A DNA stretch of 64,000 nucleotides from Fomitopsis serialis (GCF_022376445.1 NW_025955112.1:36018-100017); one strand, 5' to 3'; numbered from the stretch's first letter, positions 38,169 through 54,726 are shown. Notes: generated by a model from the sequence alone, not told the origin. Made by a program: numbers and translations.

Positions 38169-40507
38169 CTACCCTATCCACTTCTGCACGAGTCCAGTCA
38201 CTACATCCATGGTATCACCGGTCACCTCCCACCCTGCACTCCAAGTCTCAGAGTCCCAAGCCTCCCCAATGGAGAGCATCTCTTCATGCAGCGTCGTATT
38301 GTCGTATGACGTTCCGCTCGCCGTGATGTTCGCGAGGTAGCCCACGAAGGTCTCCCACCGCTGGTAGTAGTACGTCCCTACCAGACCCGCCCACTGCTTC
38401 GACGCGTAGTCCGTGATCTCTCCGTCTGGCCCCCAGAGCGTGATCTGGTTTCGCGCGTTGTACTCGAGATAGTCCGCGTAGGTACTGTTGCTCCCGGCCC
38501 AGCTGCGCGCCGAGGCTATCCAGTTGGATAGCAGGAAGTTGTCGTTCGTCCAGAGTACCGCATCGACGTCACTGATGATGGTCAGCAGCGGTTCGCCGGC
38601 TGCTGTCACGGAGGTCGACGTCGCGCCTGAGGCATTGTAGGTCGATACCAGTGCGTTGTAGGCGTCGATGAATCGGTTCGCCAGGAGCTGCCGGGTCACA
38701 TCAACGATGTCGTACAGGAACTCCGGCACCGCGAGCAGGGCAGGATTTTCCCCTGCGGCCGCGATGAGGTTCTGTAGCGCAGGGACGATGGTGGTGTTCG
38801 TGTCGTACGGGACAGCGGTGAGGATACCGTCCGTCAGACCCGAGATGGCGGGCTCCACCTCGAGTATGCTCTTGATTGTGGCGGCGCTTACTGCATTACT
38901 ATATACCGTCGTGCTGAGGATCGACCATGCATTTTGGGCAGCAGCCGGAAGGGGGCTGACAAGGTAGCGGCGTGCTACCCAGGACTCGACGTAGGCGGTG
39001 ATGGCGAGCGGGTTAGCCGACCACGCCTGGTCGAGCACAATGTCATATACAATCTCGTTTCCTTCCTGACCTTCCATCGTAAGGCCCATGCCTTTCATAC
39101 TCGGCGAAGCCGCGAGGGCCTGGATAGGCCCAGAGACCAGCTCGGGAAGGTTTCCTTCGAAACCCATGTTCCCACCGAAGTCGTGCAGCTCGCACCAGAC
39201 CCACTGTTTGCCGTAGTAGGACTCCGTCCGCTGCCATTGCGGGTACACCTCCGAGAACAGATCAAGGATGATCATGCTGTCGTTGCCAGGGACGCCGCCC
39301 AAGTAGGCAGAGATGCGGTCCGTCGTCCAGAAGGTCTCGTCATCGAAGAAGAGCCAGCCCTGCATCATCCAAACTGCCTCGGGGTCCGCAGCTCGGAGCG
39401 CAGCGAAAGTCTCGCTGGAGATGTTTGCTAGGTAGGCCGTGTTGCCGCTATAGGGACTGTTCTCGTTGTATTGGTCTAGTGTGTAGATATGTGAAATGTT
39501 GGCGCCGTACGCGGCCTGCTGCTTGGCAATGAATGACTTCTGCATCGTCACGAAGAGATCGTTCCATGGCTCGAGGAATGACACGTTCGTCAAATCGGTC
39601 GGAAATCCATCCCACTGGCTACCGTTCACGATCGATGCGTTGGGATACAATTGCGCCAATGCGCGAGGTACGAAGCCTGTGAAGGCAGGGAGGGCGGGTG
39701 TCATGCCGAGTTCGTACATCCGTGCGACGATCTGTTGCTGTAGCGCGTACTGCCCATCGATCCACTCGGTGGGCAGCGGTCCACCCCAGCTTCCTTGGAT
39801 GTTTCCGAAGCGGTTCCATGCCTGGAATGCTGGGCCAGAAAGGAAAGATGCGATGTCATCATCCGAGAGACCGACCTCCTGGAAGACTTGGATGAGGATG
39901 TATTCGTAGCCAACCCATGCAAGGGGAAGGTTGACGCCGCGCAGAGCAAGCCAATCGAGCTGGGCCTGCCATTGATCCCAATCCCACCAAGTCGCGGTAT
40001 AGTCGAAGGTGACAGTGTTGAAGTGGTATCTGTATGTCTTTAGTGTGTGCATCGATAGTGGAATTGGACGTAGACATAAATCAATAACATACCTGTATGG
40101 CACAATAGCTGTCCGTTGACGGGGATTCCCACAGCGGGTAGAGGGGAGGGCAACTGGCTGAGGCGCGACCCTGTCCACCAAATGTCGACACCACCGTACT
40201 GCGTTAGGTACCTATTGCACGAAGATCAGGATCTTGGTACCGATAACGAGGTTCCAATCACTCACGTATAGAGCCCTCTTGCACAAGCGCTGACAGTCGA
40301 ACACTGTACATTGATACCGCTACCTTCAGTAGAATCGCTGATCGCGAAGGAATCACCATCAGCTTGGAAAAGCGAAAACGTGAACGAGTCCGCATGCTCG
40401 GGGATCTGACGCTGAACAAGTGAGTAGATCCCATCCAAACTAGTTGTCGCAGCGTGTGCGAGCCTGAGAAGCGCGCCAAAGACAAGCAGTGACAGAGAGG
40501 CGTGCAT
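38169..40507 (-). CDS. Secreted alpha-N-acetylglucosaminidase, GH89
   Basis: The start at 40507 gives a clear signal peptide (MHASLSLLVFGALLRLAHAA). The mature protein matches NAGLU-type GH89 throughout: GGVDIWWTGSRLSQLPSPLP, WWDWDQWQAQLDWLALRGVN, FLSGPAFQAWNRFGNIQGSW, PTEWIDGQYALQQQIVARMY, GMTPALPAFTGFVPRAL and WMMQGWLFFDDETFW. Two acidic motifs match the human catalytic pair: YTLDQYNENSPYSG (acid/base Glu) and GLTMEGQEGNEIVYD (nucleophile Glu). The large C-terminal exon is uninterrupted for 670 codons. GH89 enzymes remove terminal alpha-linked N-acetylglucosamine, in animals from heparan sulfate. In a fungus the target is probably another alpha-GlcNAc glycan, extracellular or vacuolar. Many N-x-S/T sites (NISS, NVS, NAS, NITAS) support secretion. 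No frame break is seen. It converges on the relic gene with an 86-base gap. Confidence 0.93.
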
Positions 40508-41619
40508 GGACGCTGGATGGACGCGAGCTCTAGCACCTACATCGCGAACCCAGATTCATTTATACCGCCTTACGGCCTGTCGGACCATGTAAAGCTGTCG
40601 ATGACCTGAGAGACAATCAGCATCAGAAAGCCCTCGAGACACCGGCAACAAGCCGCAACATTCAGCGAAGAGTCATACGTGGAAAGTATGTATGTAAGTA
40701 ATCAAAGCAATGAGTCTGTAGACGCACGGATCCATCTCACGGGGGCAAGGCATGCCGCTGGGTTTGATGCACGTTAGTAATGCAGACCTTCATCCTCGCT
40801 GGTGGAGTCAACAAGTAGAGGTACTTGGAGTTGGATGGATGGCAAAGTCACCCGGGGAAGGGCTGCAAGCCTACTGTATCGATTAAGGTATGGCTAGAAG
40901 TGATCTAGAGATGTTAAACTGTTACTTATCACTTACACTTTCAGACCTGTTCGCGGCGACTGGAATCATGGTGGCATCGATGTGCCAGCGGAGAAGTGCA
41001 ACTCGAACAACGCCAGGCAAGCACGAGGTAGGTTCCCCTGCCTGCCTCTGGTGGTGCCGGCCTTCTTCGCATGGTCGTTAGAAGCTACGAGGGCACGTTG
41101 GTAGTCCTCTCCCAGTGATACCTGTGTCCATTTGAAAAACCTATGAAAAGGATGGTGAGCTACTTTATTTAGATGACATGGGTGCGTACTACTCCGGTTC
41201 TATCTCGGTCAGAATGTGTATCCTGTCAGGGTAAGGTTTTGATAGTACTATGTAGTATCTAATAGTAACTTACCGTGTGAGGCAAACGATGGACATACCA
41301 CTGCGTTTTCTCTATTTCCTCCATTTCGTGTGGTATCATCCAGCCCAATACAGGCTTGTGTGTGAAGAATAGCCATACGGAATGCCAGTGCCAGTGATTT
41401 CGCTAGTAAGTTAGTACGCGCTCGCCGCCGCCGCTACTGACAAGGTCAAGACGAGGTCCAGCGCTAAACGCAAGCGTCCAGATAGACAGTCACGTGACCG
41501 CGGTATATCGCGTTCCGCGACTCGGAGTCGATTCCATCGCGTCTTCAAGCTTACTAGCTTCACTGCATTCCAACTCTCGCTACCTCACCAGTGTACACCT
41601 TCATTGTCACAGCTCCGAC
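40508..41619. other. Intergenic between GH89 and MIS14
   Basis: This is 1.1 kb shared by two divergent genes. Except for the GH89 TATA-like box, nothing is identifiable. CpG dinucleotides are present, unlike in the 54.7 kb spacer. Confidence 0.4.
40559..40566 (-). promoter_or_regulatory. TATA box of GH89 gene
   Basis: GGTATAAA on the minus strand, about 52-59 bases before the ATG at 40507. The match and distance are good. Confidence 0.5.
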
Positions 41620-42452
41620 ATGGATCCTCAACACGCTGATGACATGGCACGCATCTCGCTCGACTCTATCCAAGACTGGCACCGTCTCAAAGCTAATTAC
41701 ACGGCTGCGGCCATGAGTGCGTTCGAGGAGGAGCTCTCGTCTGCGCGATCTACGGCCGAGCGGGACGCCCTCTTGAAGCACTTGCAACAGGTACGTTGCA
41801 CTGCAGCGCGTTGAGACTTGGGTTCACGCGTCGCTCAGTTCATTGACAGGACTTTTGACATGACGCGCCCCAACATCCGCATCAACGGGCGTAACTTCGA
41901 GGAGATGGACATATCTGAGGAAGGTGCGTCTGCGTTCCCGATACCTTGTAGACATTCTGTCCGTCTGATCTCCGCCTCTCGTCGCAGAGGAGGAGCCTTT
42001 CGACGAGGGCTTCGACCGGCACATCTGGGCCCTCGCGCACCAGTCTCTTCAGTGGGACTCTGAGATTGCCGCGCGGCGACGGAAGCACCCCAGGGAAATT
42101 GAATCACAAATGGAGGAACTTTTTCAACGCCAGCGGGATCTCGACCAGGAGGCTGCGGCAGAGGATCTCAACGACGACGGCCGCAAGTATCCAACAGGGC
42201 GCGACTGTGAGTTGCATGTTCGTGTCACAGGGATGAACTGACGTCTCCTAGTGCCTCCCACCACTTACGAGAACATACAACAGGTCGCCATGCAGGTCAA
42301 CGCAATATCGGAGGAGCTGAAGCAGGTCAGCCCTTTCACTCATTCGCCGCCTCATGAGACTCAACGCGGTGCTTCAGTCTGTGCCCTTGCAGTCGGAGCG
42401 TTCAGAACGCGTCCAAGTCGTCGCGGCCGAACTCAAAGCCCTCAAACCTTGA
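41620..42452 (+). CDS. MIS14: Kinetochore protein Mis14/Nsl1
   Basis: A small five-exon gene. From the ATG at 41620: RISLDSIQDWHRLKANYTAA, STAERDALLKHLQQ, then FIDRTFDMTRPNIRINGRNF, then EEEPFDEGFDRHIWALAHQS, a coiled region (IESQMEELFQRQRDLDQEAA), TTYENIQQVAMQVNAISEEL, and a last exon SVPLQSERSERVQVVAAELK ending at 42452. The order (an F-I-x-x-T-F-D-x-x-x-P-N-I-x-[IV]-N-G box, then P-F-D-E) is that of the Mis14/Nsl1 family (PF08641). Nsl1 is one of four subunits of the MIS12 complex, which links inner kinetochore chromatin to the Ndc80 microtubule coupler. The gene is convergent with GAR1 (170-base gap). Confidence 0.85.
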
Positions 42453-42622
42453 TGTTTGATCCGACATGCCTATACCCGATGTCGTCGCTACGCATCGCTC
42501 TGTATCGATACCAGCCCATGTACAACACGCCTGACCTTCATAGATACAGTCAGCAAAAGGAGAGAGATGTATACATACAGCACAGAAAAAACAACACGTC
42601 GCACGCGAAGCATCCACGCCGA

Positions 42623-43481
42623 CTACGAGCCCCGGAAGCCGCCCCGGCCCCGTCCTCCTCCACCGCCAAAGCCACCCCGCCCTCGACTTGGCCCGCCGCG
42701 ACCGCCCCCACGACCACCACTGAACCCACCACTGAACCCACCACCGAAACCACCACCTCTGGGGCCGCCTCGGAAACCTCCTCTTGAGCCTCCTCTCTGG
42801 AAGCCACCACGCCCGCCTGGTGCGCCTCGTCCTCGTCCGCCTGCGCCGCCGCGACCTCCGCGACCTCGTTCTAAATATACAGTCAGTAAGATGCATTGGG
42901 CTGAGACGGCGCAAACGCATACTTGTTACACCTGCAAGCCCGGATAAGTCTCAGGTATACGACCAGAGTGCACGACGTACCTCCGGCGACCTTCGGTTTC
43001 GGTAGGAACCTCTCTACTGGCAACAGCTTGTCCCCTCCGATATACACCTTGTCACCCTTCTTGAAGCTGCTCGCGACCATGCCCTGCTCCATCTTTATGG
43101 AGAAGTACACCTCGTTGATCGGGCCGAGGATCTCGTCGACCTTGCCGATGACAGACTTGTTCGCGAGATAAATGGGGGCATTGAAGTACGGAACCTTGTC
43201 AGGCATGAGGGATTGGCAGAGCATCTCATCTTCGACGGCGTGCAGGAATGAGCCCATCTCTGTGCAATGTTTTGCAGACTTGTGAGTAAGAGAATGCGGT
43301 AGATAGACGTAGAACGTGCGCACCAAGGACTGTGTCGGGAGGGCCAAAATCTCGCTGCATAAATCCGCCCCTGCCTCCCCCTCGTCCTGCAGAAGTTTAG
43401 CACCTAGATCCCTGACCTCTAATGATCGAGCGTACCTCCGCCTCCACGACCGCCAAACCCTCCTCTACCTCCTCTGCTCAT
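42623..43481 (-). CDS. GAR1: H/ACA snoRNP protein Gar1
   Basis: The start at 43481 gives an RGG N-terminus ([15 protein letters not shown]) continued in the next exon as [20 protein letters not shown]. After an intron comes the Gar1 core: [58 protein letters not shown], and [20 protein letters not shown]. The last exon is a second Gly/Arg-rich tail ([20 protein letters not shown] and on) ending GFRGS at the stop, 42623. Gar1 binds Cbf5/dyskerin in H/ACA snoRNPs, needed for pseudouridylation of rRNA and for rRNA processing in the nucleolus. Double RGG tails are normal for the family. The gene lies head to head with PEX6, 124 bases apart. Confidence 0.95.
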
Positions 43482-43605
43482 TTTTCCAGATCTTGTCGGT
43501 GCTTCTGACAAAGTGTGGTGTTACAGTTCTGCGGCACCAAGCGCAATAAATCCGCGAGATGTCGGCGGGGAGGTCTTCTGTACGTTTTGAAGAGGGAGGA
43601 CGGAA
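43482..43605. promoter_or_regulatory. Shared divergent promoter GAR1 / PEX6
   Basis: Only 124 bases separate the two start codons. Both leaders and both promoters must lie here, or overlap the opposite gene. No TATA box is evident on either strand, which fits housekeeping genes. Confidence 0.6.
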
Positions 43606-47727
<4,122 letters not shown>

Positions 47728-47845
47728 CTGCACTCGACTGTGAACATTGTGTTGATTATCCCAGGTATTTCTGAATAGCATAACGGAATTACGAGACACT
47801 TTACTACATGCTTTGATATAACCAACGCTTCGTCTTCTACGCTTA

Positions 47846-50412
47846 TTAGAACCAGCTGCCGGGGTTCAGCCCCATCTTGCCGAGGACGCCCTTGAAGCTC
47901 TGAGGAACGTAAGCACCCAGGGCCATCGAGGGCGACAGTTTCACGGGCTCTCCGTGAATGGTCAACCTGCGCGATGCATCTGTCAGGGAGGTATGCATGT
48001 AGACGTTGTCAGATTACATACGAATATGCATTCTTGCCATCAATGATGATGTCTATGTTCGCCACAGGATTCTGTCGATCCCTGGTGTCGACCTCAATCG
48101 AGGACCTGTTGGAGATCATCGTGTCAGCTCGCCAGCACCGACGAGTGAGCGTGTCACTTACCACTTGTAGTTCCCATCCGCAATATATTCAAGACTTCTC
48201 CTGCGGCACCTCCTCCGTCACCGTCACCGTTTCCGTGTACCATCCTCCAGCACGTTACACCTCCTTCGTCCTATTGATCACGTCCTCGCTCTGCGACTTG
48301 AGCGTCCGATCAGCGGCACGTAGAACATGCTCAGCGGGCTCGTCGAGATTTCATACACCGTCCGCGCTGGGTTCGCGCTCGGGAACTCGACGGCGGCAAA
48401 CTCGTGTCTGTCCCGGAGAGAGAATGACGTTGGGGACGGTGTGGAACGCGTTCAGGAGGGAGGTCTTCTCGTACTGGAAGCCGTTCCAGGTCTCAAACAC
48501 GCCTTCGTAGGTCCAGAGGCCCGTGAAGGGCACGGAGGTGACGACGAACTTGAACGTCGCGGTGTTGTTCACCTACGCGTAGTCAGATTTCCACTGGAAT
48601 GATGCATTCAGGACAGCGCGCACCTTCCCCAGCCAGTCGTATAGGGCCGTCAGTTGCTGTTCTCCGAGCATCGTCCTGCTGGGCTCGTCTGTCTCTTCAA
48701 TGATAGACCTGTGCCTCCGCGTGTCCATGACGAAGAACGCGACGTCGCCGTAGCGGAAGTCGTAGTAATGCTGACCAGAATGGGAGGAGTCGTAGTTGCC
48801 CTGTGCGTTGTACAGCGCAAAAGCATCGTTTGCGTTCGCGAACGGTGGGGCAGAGTCATTGGAATGCCCGGCGTAATTGTTGATGATCTGGATAGTAACT
48901 TCATGAGAGCTTGTACTATGAACTCAACTCGCCTTCACTCACCTCGTGATCATCGTACGTATGAATGAACGCTGGTGAAGGTAATTCATTAGTAGGCGTC
49001 GCGGGGTAAACCTCAGTCCCGACTCACGAAGCCGCTCGTACACCTTCCTGAAGCTGGGGCTCTGGTAGTTCCTCCTGTACAGACGGCGGTAGGCCTCCTT
49101 GTCGTCTCCGTAATAAATTGGCACGTCCGCATAGATGAAGTCGCCCATGAAGATCATGAACTCCGTAGGCGCTTTGCTCGACACGGCCTCTACCGTCTGT
49201 GCATTCACTGAAAAGACAGGCGCAGCCGTAGGTTCCGGTGCGTCCAACGCAGACGTCCCAGAGGCACTCTTCTCTGGAGCTTCCGTCTCGGGAGGCGTGG
49301 GCGGGCTCGGTTCGGGGGAGAGCGTCGTGAATTTGCTGGGCGTTATCTTCGGCCAGAGATAGTCCGCGAGCACGTCGAAGCCCTTGATCCTGCGGCCCTG
49401 GAGCGGGGCGTAGGGGAAGTTGGGGGTGATGCATGAGGAAGCCAGGAAGCGGAAATTGACGCCACTGTTGAGGTATGGGTCTGGGAAGGTGTGGAAGCGG
49501 ATAGGCGACGAGGGATAGGGAGCAACGTCTTGTTAGCGTCGCGGAGCGTGTCTGTGCATGGTTGTCAGTACGAAAATTGACAATATCTTCGCGTGCAACG
49601 CACACTCGTAGGTAGTGCTCGGCCAGAGACCAGAGACCTTGACAGTGTTCACCCAGTCAAGCTCCTCGCTCAGTAGTGTGACAGGCCCATCCTTCCACGC
49701 TTCCGACTCCACGGCCCCTGAGTTGGGGACCTGTCTCCAGGCGATTTGAACAGTGGCGTTGGTCTGGTTAAAGCCAGCAAGCCCGGGGTATCGAACGACG
49801 ATCTTGGCAGCATCTGGGTATACCGCGCCGATGCGAGTGTACACCACGTCTGCTGCGTCGTCAAAGTATGGGTAGGTGACGAACTCTAGTGCAGCAACAG
49901 CGAGCAAGGTGTTGATGAAGAGGTTGGTTAGACGCAGATGACGCGACGGCGTGGGCAAGGATAGCAGAAGGGTATATAGACTGCTAGACTCTTCAGGAGA
50001 GGTCGGGACCTGCAGTATGGTCAGTTGCCACTGGGTCTGTTGATAGCAACCAGGAGCACTCACCGGTGGCAAGGGTTTCGAGTCCTCAGACTCGGTCTTT
50101 GTGTCCTCACTGTCTTCCTCTACGCTCTTCTCGTCAGTCGGGAAAGGTACCTTGGCCTCCCCGTTCGAGGGCTCGTCTTTGGTCGTGGGCGATTGTTCAA
50201 GAGCAGGTGGTTGGAAGGAGTACAACACTAGGTATGTCACATACAAGATGGAGAGCAGATATTTCGCAGAAGAGTGGGGAATCTAGATACGCAACGTTAG
50301 AATGATTTGTGCACTGCTCTCCGGATAGTGTACGGACCACTTCGAGGAAGAGATAGGCGGTTGCGCGGAATGCGGTTGAGACCGCAGCTTGCGCGTAGCC
50401 GAGGTTGGCCAT
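47846..50412 (-). CDS. PhoD-like metallophosphatase
   Basis: The start at 50412 gives MANLGYAQAAVSTAFRATAY with a hydrophobic segment; a second segment (RLTNLFINTLLAVAALEFVT) suggests membrane anchoring. An acidic/Pro-rich insert (SVEEDSEDTKTESEDSKPLP) lies between them. Next come a beta-rich N-domain (AAKIVVRYPGLAGFNQTNAT) and the catalytic domain: FRFLASSCITPNFPYAPLQG, MIFMGDFIYADVPIYYGDDK, TYDDHEIINNYAGHSNDSAP, QHYYDFRYGDVAFFVMDTRR, and FVVTSVPFTGLWTYEGVFET. The GDFIYAD and DDHEI..N motifs supply metal ligands of PhoD-type (PF09423) phosphatases. The end is GKMGLNPGSWF at 47846. The fungal members of this group have unsettled substrates; phosphomonoester or phosphodiester hydrolysis at a membrane surface is likely. 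The exon region 48180-48430 has an unclear frame. Confidence 0.85.
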
Positions 50413-50686
50413 ACCGCGCGGTAGAGTTTTTCTTTGGACAGAGGGTCGTCGTGCAAGGGTTGGTGTCGCGAACGTGAGGGTTGTCGGAGAGGAGCTCGTC
50501 GGGGGTGTTCAAGAGATACAAGCGCACGCGAGACCTCGCGAGACTCACGGCCCTCGATCAAAACTGACATCATTTGAAACAATTACTCCATTTCAATCCA
50601 GTTTCAAACCCACACAAACGAACGAATACAAGGACCCCTAAGCAGATGTCATACAATGAATACAATGGTACAGTAGAATACAAGTC

Positions 50687-51743
50687 CTATGCGGTAACAG
50701 GCTTGGGTTTCGCAACGCCCTTGCCCTTGTTGATCTTGATACCCAACGAGTTCTTCATGTCTGTCTTCTTTTTCTTGACAGGTGGTGCGGCGGTGAAGAC
50801 TTTCGACGAGATGAGCGCACGCGTCTCCTCGGGCAATAGGCTGTGAAGGTCCGGCTCTGCGCCCTCGGCCTTGCGCTTCAGAGTGACTACCGGCGCGGCT
50901 GGCTCCTCTGGAGACTGCGATGTGTGTCCTGACGACCCGCTGGATGAAGACGAACCCGTCGCAGGGATCTTCTGGAACACCTCCCGCACCAGCTTCTCGT
51001 CTTCATCCTCCTCCAACTTCCGCCGCCTGTCCTCCTCCGTCTCGATCTCTTCCACACCCATTCTTCCACCAGGTCCACCGACTGCCCTATGCGCTCGTTG
51101 CGGGCATTCCGCGCACGGATGTCTTGCAGAGCATCGAGGATGTCCATCTCGCGCTTCGAGTCCACCGTCCGGTTCTCGAGCGCCTTCATGGGTTGTTTTC
51201 TTCCTCCTCGAGCTTGGCGAGACGGTCCTCCTCCTCTACCGCTTTCTCTTCTCTCCATGGTTCGAAGTTCCGCGACGCACCGTGCTCGGCTGTGTAGTCG
51301 GTGTTCTTGGGGTCGGTCTTGAACGTGATCTCGGCGGAGCATAATGTGCTGCAACGGTGATGAGACACTACAACCAGCGGAACAAAGCAGGAGACGCACC
51401 ATTGATGTAGAAGCGGAAGATCTTGATGCCATAGTAGTCCTCTCCTCGACCGTCTCCTTTCGAGCATTGAACTTCTTCCCTTTGTAGATATACTCTCCAC
51501 AGGTGTTACATCGCCTAGACGGGTGGCGAGATCAGAATGATCACACAAGGACGTCAGAAAACCACGCACATAGAGAAAGGAGCCATCAAACGAACCACCT
51601 GCTGTGAGTTCTTGGGCTGCTTCCTGCGGGGAATAGAGCCGGATCGAAATCCGGCGGGAAGTACTTGTTCAGGACTGTGGAGGGTATATTAGATGCATGA
51701 CTGTGTAGTAGAGGTCGTTGAACACACCTTTACGCTCAGACAT
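50687..51743 (-). CDS. YJU2: Splicing factor Yju2/CCDC94 (Cwc16 family)
   Basis: The start at 51743 gives MSERK, continued after an intron as [13 protein letters not shown], the family opening. Then VRLMAPFSM and a zinc-binding element [57 protein letters not shown] and [20 protein letters not shown], all in the right order. The C-terminus is a charged helix plus a Lys-rich tail ([20 protein letters not shown]) ending at 50687. Yju2 enters the spliceosome before the first step, positions the branch helix, and leaves with Prp16. Two one-base deletions break the frame: before MKALENR (expected NNPMKALEN) and before [10 protein letters not shown] (expected VEEMGVEE). Both match homopolymer losses. 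It is divergent from the DHX35-type helicase gene, 183 bases apart. Confidence 0.93.
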
Positions 51744-51926
51744 GGTGGGCTAGCAAAGATAGTCGGAGAAGGTGACGGTCAAGGAGAGAGCGTTCAGTAG
51801 GGCTGAGTGAGCGCTTACAGTCGGCGCCACCGAGCGCTGCTTGCTCTTGCTTGGCTCCGCGTGCAAGAGCCTCGGACCAAACAACGCTTCCCAATTTGGC
51901 TACTCATCCATCCCCATTCACGACAA
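51744..51926. promoter_or_regulatory. Shared divergent promoter YJU2 / DHX35-type helicase
   Basis: 183 bases separate the start codons of two spliceosome-associated genes transcribed away from each other. No TATA box is evident. Co-regulation is plausible but unproven. Confidence 0.5.
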
Positions 51927-54726
51927 ATGACGTCTCTCCAATTCTGGAAGCCTGGCACAACCGGGCCAGGCAGTACTCTGGACAGGCGACTGAGACTGAG
52001 GGAATGTCATTCAAAGCGCGCCCTCCGCGTGTATATGGGCGTACAGGGCGCCAGGGAGAGGCTGCCTATATTCAAGCACAGTGCGTTCTTCCACGTCTTC
52101 GTGTGCTACACTCAGTCGGGTATGTTTCTCAGGAGATAACTCTGTATGTTGGAGAATACGGGTAGTCATAGTAGTGGGACAAACTGGGTGGGAAGACACT
52201 CGTGAGTCCCTCCACCCGTTTGCTCTGCCTAACCGCGTAGAACTCCCTCAGTACCTACATGAAGCCGGCTGGTCAGCAGACGGCAACATCATAGCATGCA
52301 CACAACCCCGCCGTGTCGCCGCTACGTCTGTCGCTGGACGCGTCGCTCAAGAGGTCGGGTCGACGCTCGGAGACGAAGTGGGCTAACAATCCGCTTCGAA
52401 GACGTCAGCGACAAGGAGCGTACGCGGATACTGTACATGACGGACGGTATGCTCTTCCGAGAAACGTTACTCGACCCGCTGCTCAGCCGCTACAGCGTGA
52501 TCATGGTGCGCTTTCCTGCCTACAATGTTGCCGCGAGAGCTCATCCTGACTTAGAGACCCAAAGATTGACGAGGCCCATGAACGAAGCGTGTACACAGAT
52601 TTGATGCTCGGTATACTCAAAAAGTGCGCCAATCGTGAGCGCCGATCTTTGACGTTCTGCTAACGATTCAGCCCAGGATCCGCCGGAAACGACCATCTCT
52701 GCGCCTCATCGTGTCATCCGCCACGCTCAACGCTACCTCTTTCCTTGACTACTTCACCGCGGGTAACAGCCCCGACGAGGCCATCATCGTCAGTCTGGAG
52801 GGACGGATGTACCCTGTGCAGACAGCCTATTTGGCGGAGCCTGCGCCGGACTACGTGAGGAAAGCAGCGGAAGTCGTCTGGAATATACACCTACAGGTAA
52901 GTGTTTGCTTCAACAGCAAAATGCGATATGAGCTCAACCCATGTTCACCAGCAAGGAAGTGGAGACATTTTAGTGTTTTTGACAGGTCGGGAAGAGATTG
53001 ATCGCTGCCTGGAGGAACTTGCTGAGATGCTGCCGAGGTGAGTTGCTAATGTTGGAATCCATATTCAACGAAAGTCATGTCTGCCCCAGTTTACCACGCA
53101 ATGCGATGCGACTTCGGCTGCTGGCACTACACGCCGGTCTCACGACGGAAGAACAACTTGCCGTCTTCGAACCTGCGGAACGGGGTAGCCGAAAAGTCAT
53201 TGTCTCGACTAATATCGCAGAAGTGAGCCGTCCTGTTGCAAAACAAAATACATGTTGCTCACAGACATTAGGCTAGCGTGACTATCGACGGGATTAAGTT
53301 CGTCGTTGATTCCGGCTTTGTCAAGGTATGCCCCACACAATTACGTAGCTCCCGCCCACTGCTCACTACGCCCGACGTCCTCCAGATTCGCACACACAAC
53401 CCAACAACTGCCCTTTCCTCCCTCGTCACCGTCCCCGTCTCGCAGGCATCTGCCACCCAGCGCGCGGGCCGCGCTGGGCGCACCTCCGCGGGGATCTGCT
53501 ACCGGTTGTACCCCGAGATCGCATACGACAAGCTCCCACTCACGACGCCTGCCGAGATCACCCGAACCGACCTGACGACGCCCATACTACAGCTTAAGAG
53601 TTTGGGGATAGATGATCTGATGAAATTCGAGTGGGTCTCGAGCCCGCCGGCGGAGAGCGTCTTGCGGGCGTTGGAGGGCTTGTACGCGGCTGGGATGATT
53701 GGGGAGGACGGCCGGCTTACGGTTATGGGCGAGAAAGTCGCGGAATGTCCAGTCGAAGTGAATATTGCACGGATGGTAAGCTTTGACCTATACTATGTAG
53801 CCTTCGGAGCTGATGATATCCGCACAAGCTCTTCATGTCGAAGGAACACAAGTGTGGAGAGGAGATTCTCACTATTGCCGCCATGACCGCAGTCCAGGAC
53901 GTCTTCATTATTCCAGATGGGGCTCAAGGTGCCCTGGCTGAGCTGGAAAGGAGAAAGTTCACGGCTGAAGAGGGGGTGAGTACGATGAACCAGACCGAAT
54001 GAACATCAACTCACGTCCATCGATTTGTATAGGACCACCTGACACTACTGAATGGTATGTCCCGGACGCACGTCGAGACACGTTACTGACGTGCTTGCCT
54101 AGCATACAACGCGTTCACTCGCTATGGCCGTTCATCTGCCTGGTGCAAGTCTCACGCACTCTCTTTTCGCGCAATGTCCCGAGCAGTGTCCATCCGCTCC
54201 CAACTCAAGAAATACATGCAACGCTTCAGCCTACCCCTTGAGAGCTGCGAGGGCGATGCGAAGCGCTTGCGCAAGTGCCTCGTCAGCGGCTACTGGCGAA
54301 ACGGTGCACGCTGGGTTGCTGACGGGACATACCGGTCTGTCCGGGGCAACACAGTAAGTCTCATTCCTCAATGCGGAGCAGCGCGTCGCATTTACATCGT
54401 GGAACCGCAGACTCTGCATGTCCACCCGAACTCTGTCCTCTTCACCCGCAAGCCTCGATCGGGCTGGGTGATGTTCCACGAGATGGAGGAGACGAAAAAG
54501 ACGCAGTACGTCTCATTATAGTCCATCAGAAAGTGCTATCGATAACCTTACTCTGATAGAATACGCATTCTGACCGAGATAGAGCCGGATTGGTACGTAC
54601 TCATGTCACCAGCATAACAGACCATTGACCTGACAATCCTTTTGCAGGCTTCTCGAATATGGGCACAAATATTACGACAAACGGACCGGTGTGACTATAT
54701 CTTCGCAGCCTGTAATCACGAGTTAA
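51927..54726 (+). CDS. DHX35: DEAH-box RNA helicase, DHX35 type
   Basis: From the ATG at 51927: [20 protein letters not shown], matching the KFWRPGTEGPG opening specific to DHX35. Helicase motifs follow: VVIVVGQTG (start of the P-loop), [48 protein letters not shown] (motif II), [53 protein letters not shown]. The C-terminal HA2/OB region ([66 protein letters not shown]) ends at TAA 54724-54726. DHX35 associates with human catalytic spliceosomes; budding yeast has lost it. The GKT part of the P-loop (52180-52200) is out of frame by apparent one-base losses next to an intron donor, probably sequence errors. About ten short introns. Confidence 0.9.

Noticed and set aside
42402..42920. Arg/Trp-rich frame and Pro-rich plus-strand frame with short repeats, resembling a repeat array
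   Set aside because: Both are other-frame readings of the Gly/Arg-rich tail of GAR1; repeats come from GGN/CGN codons and are not a CRISPR or tandem-repeat element.
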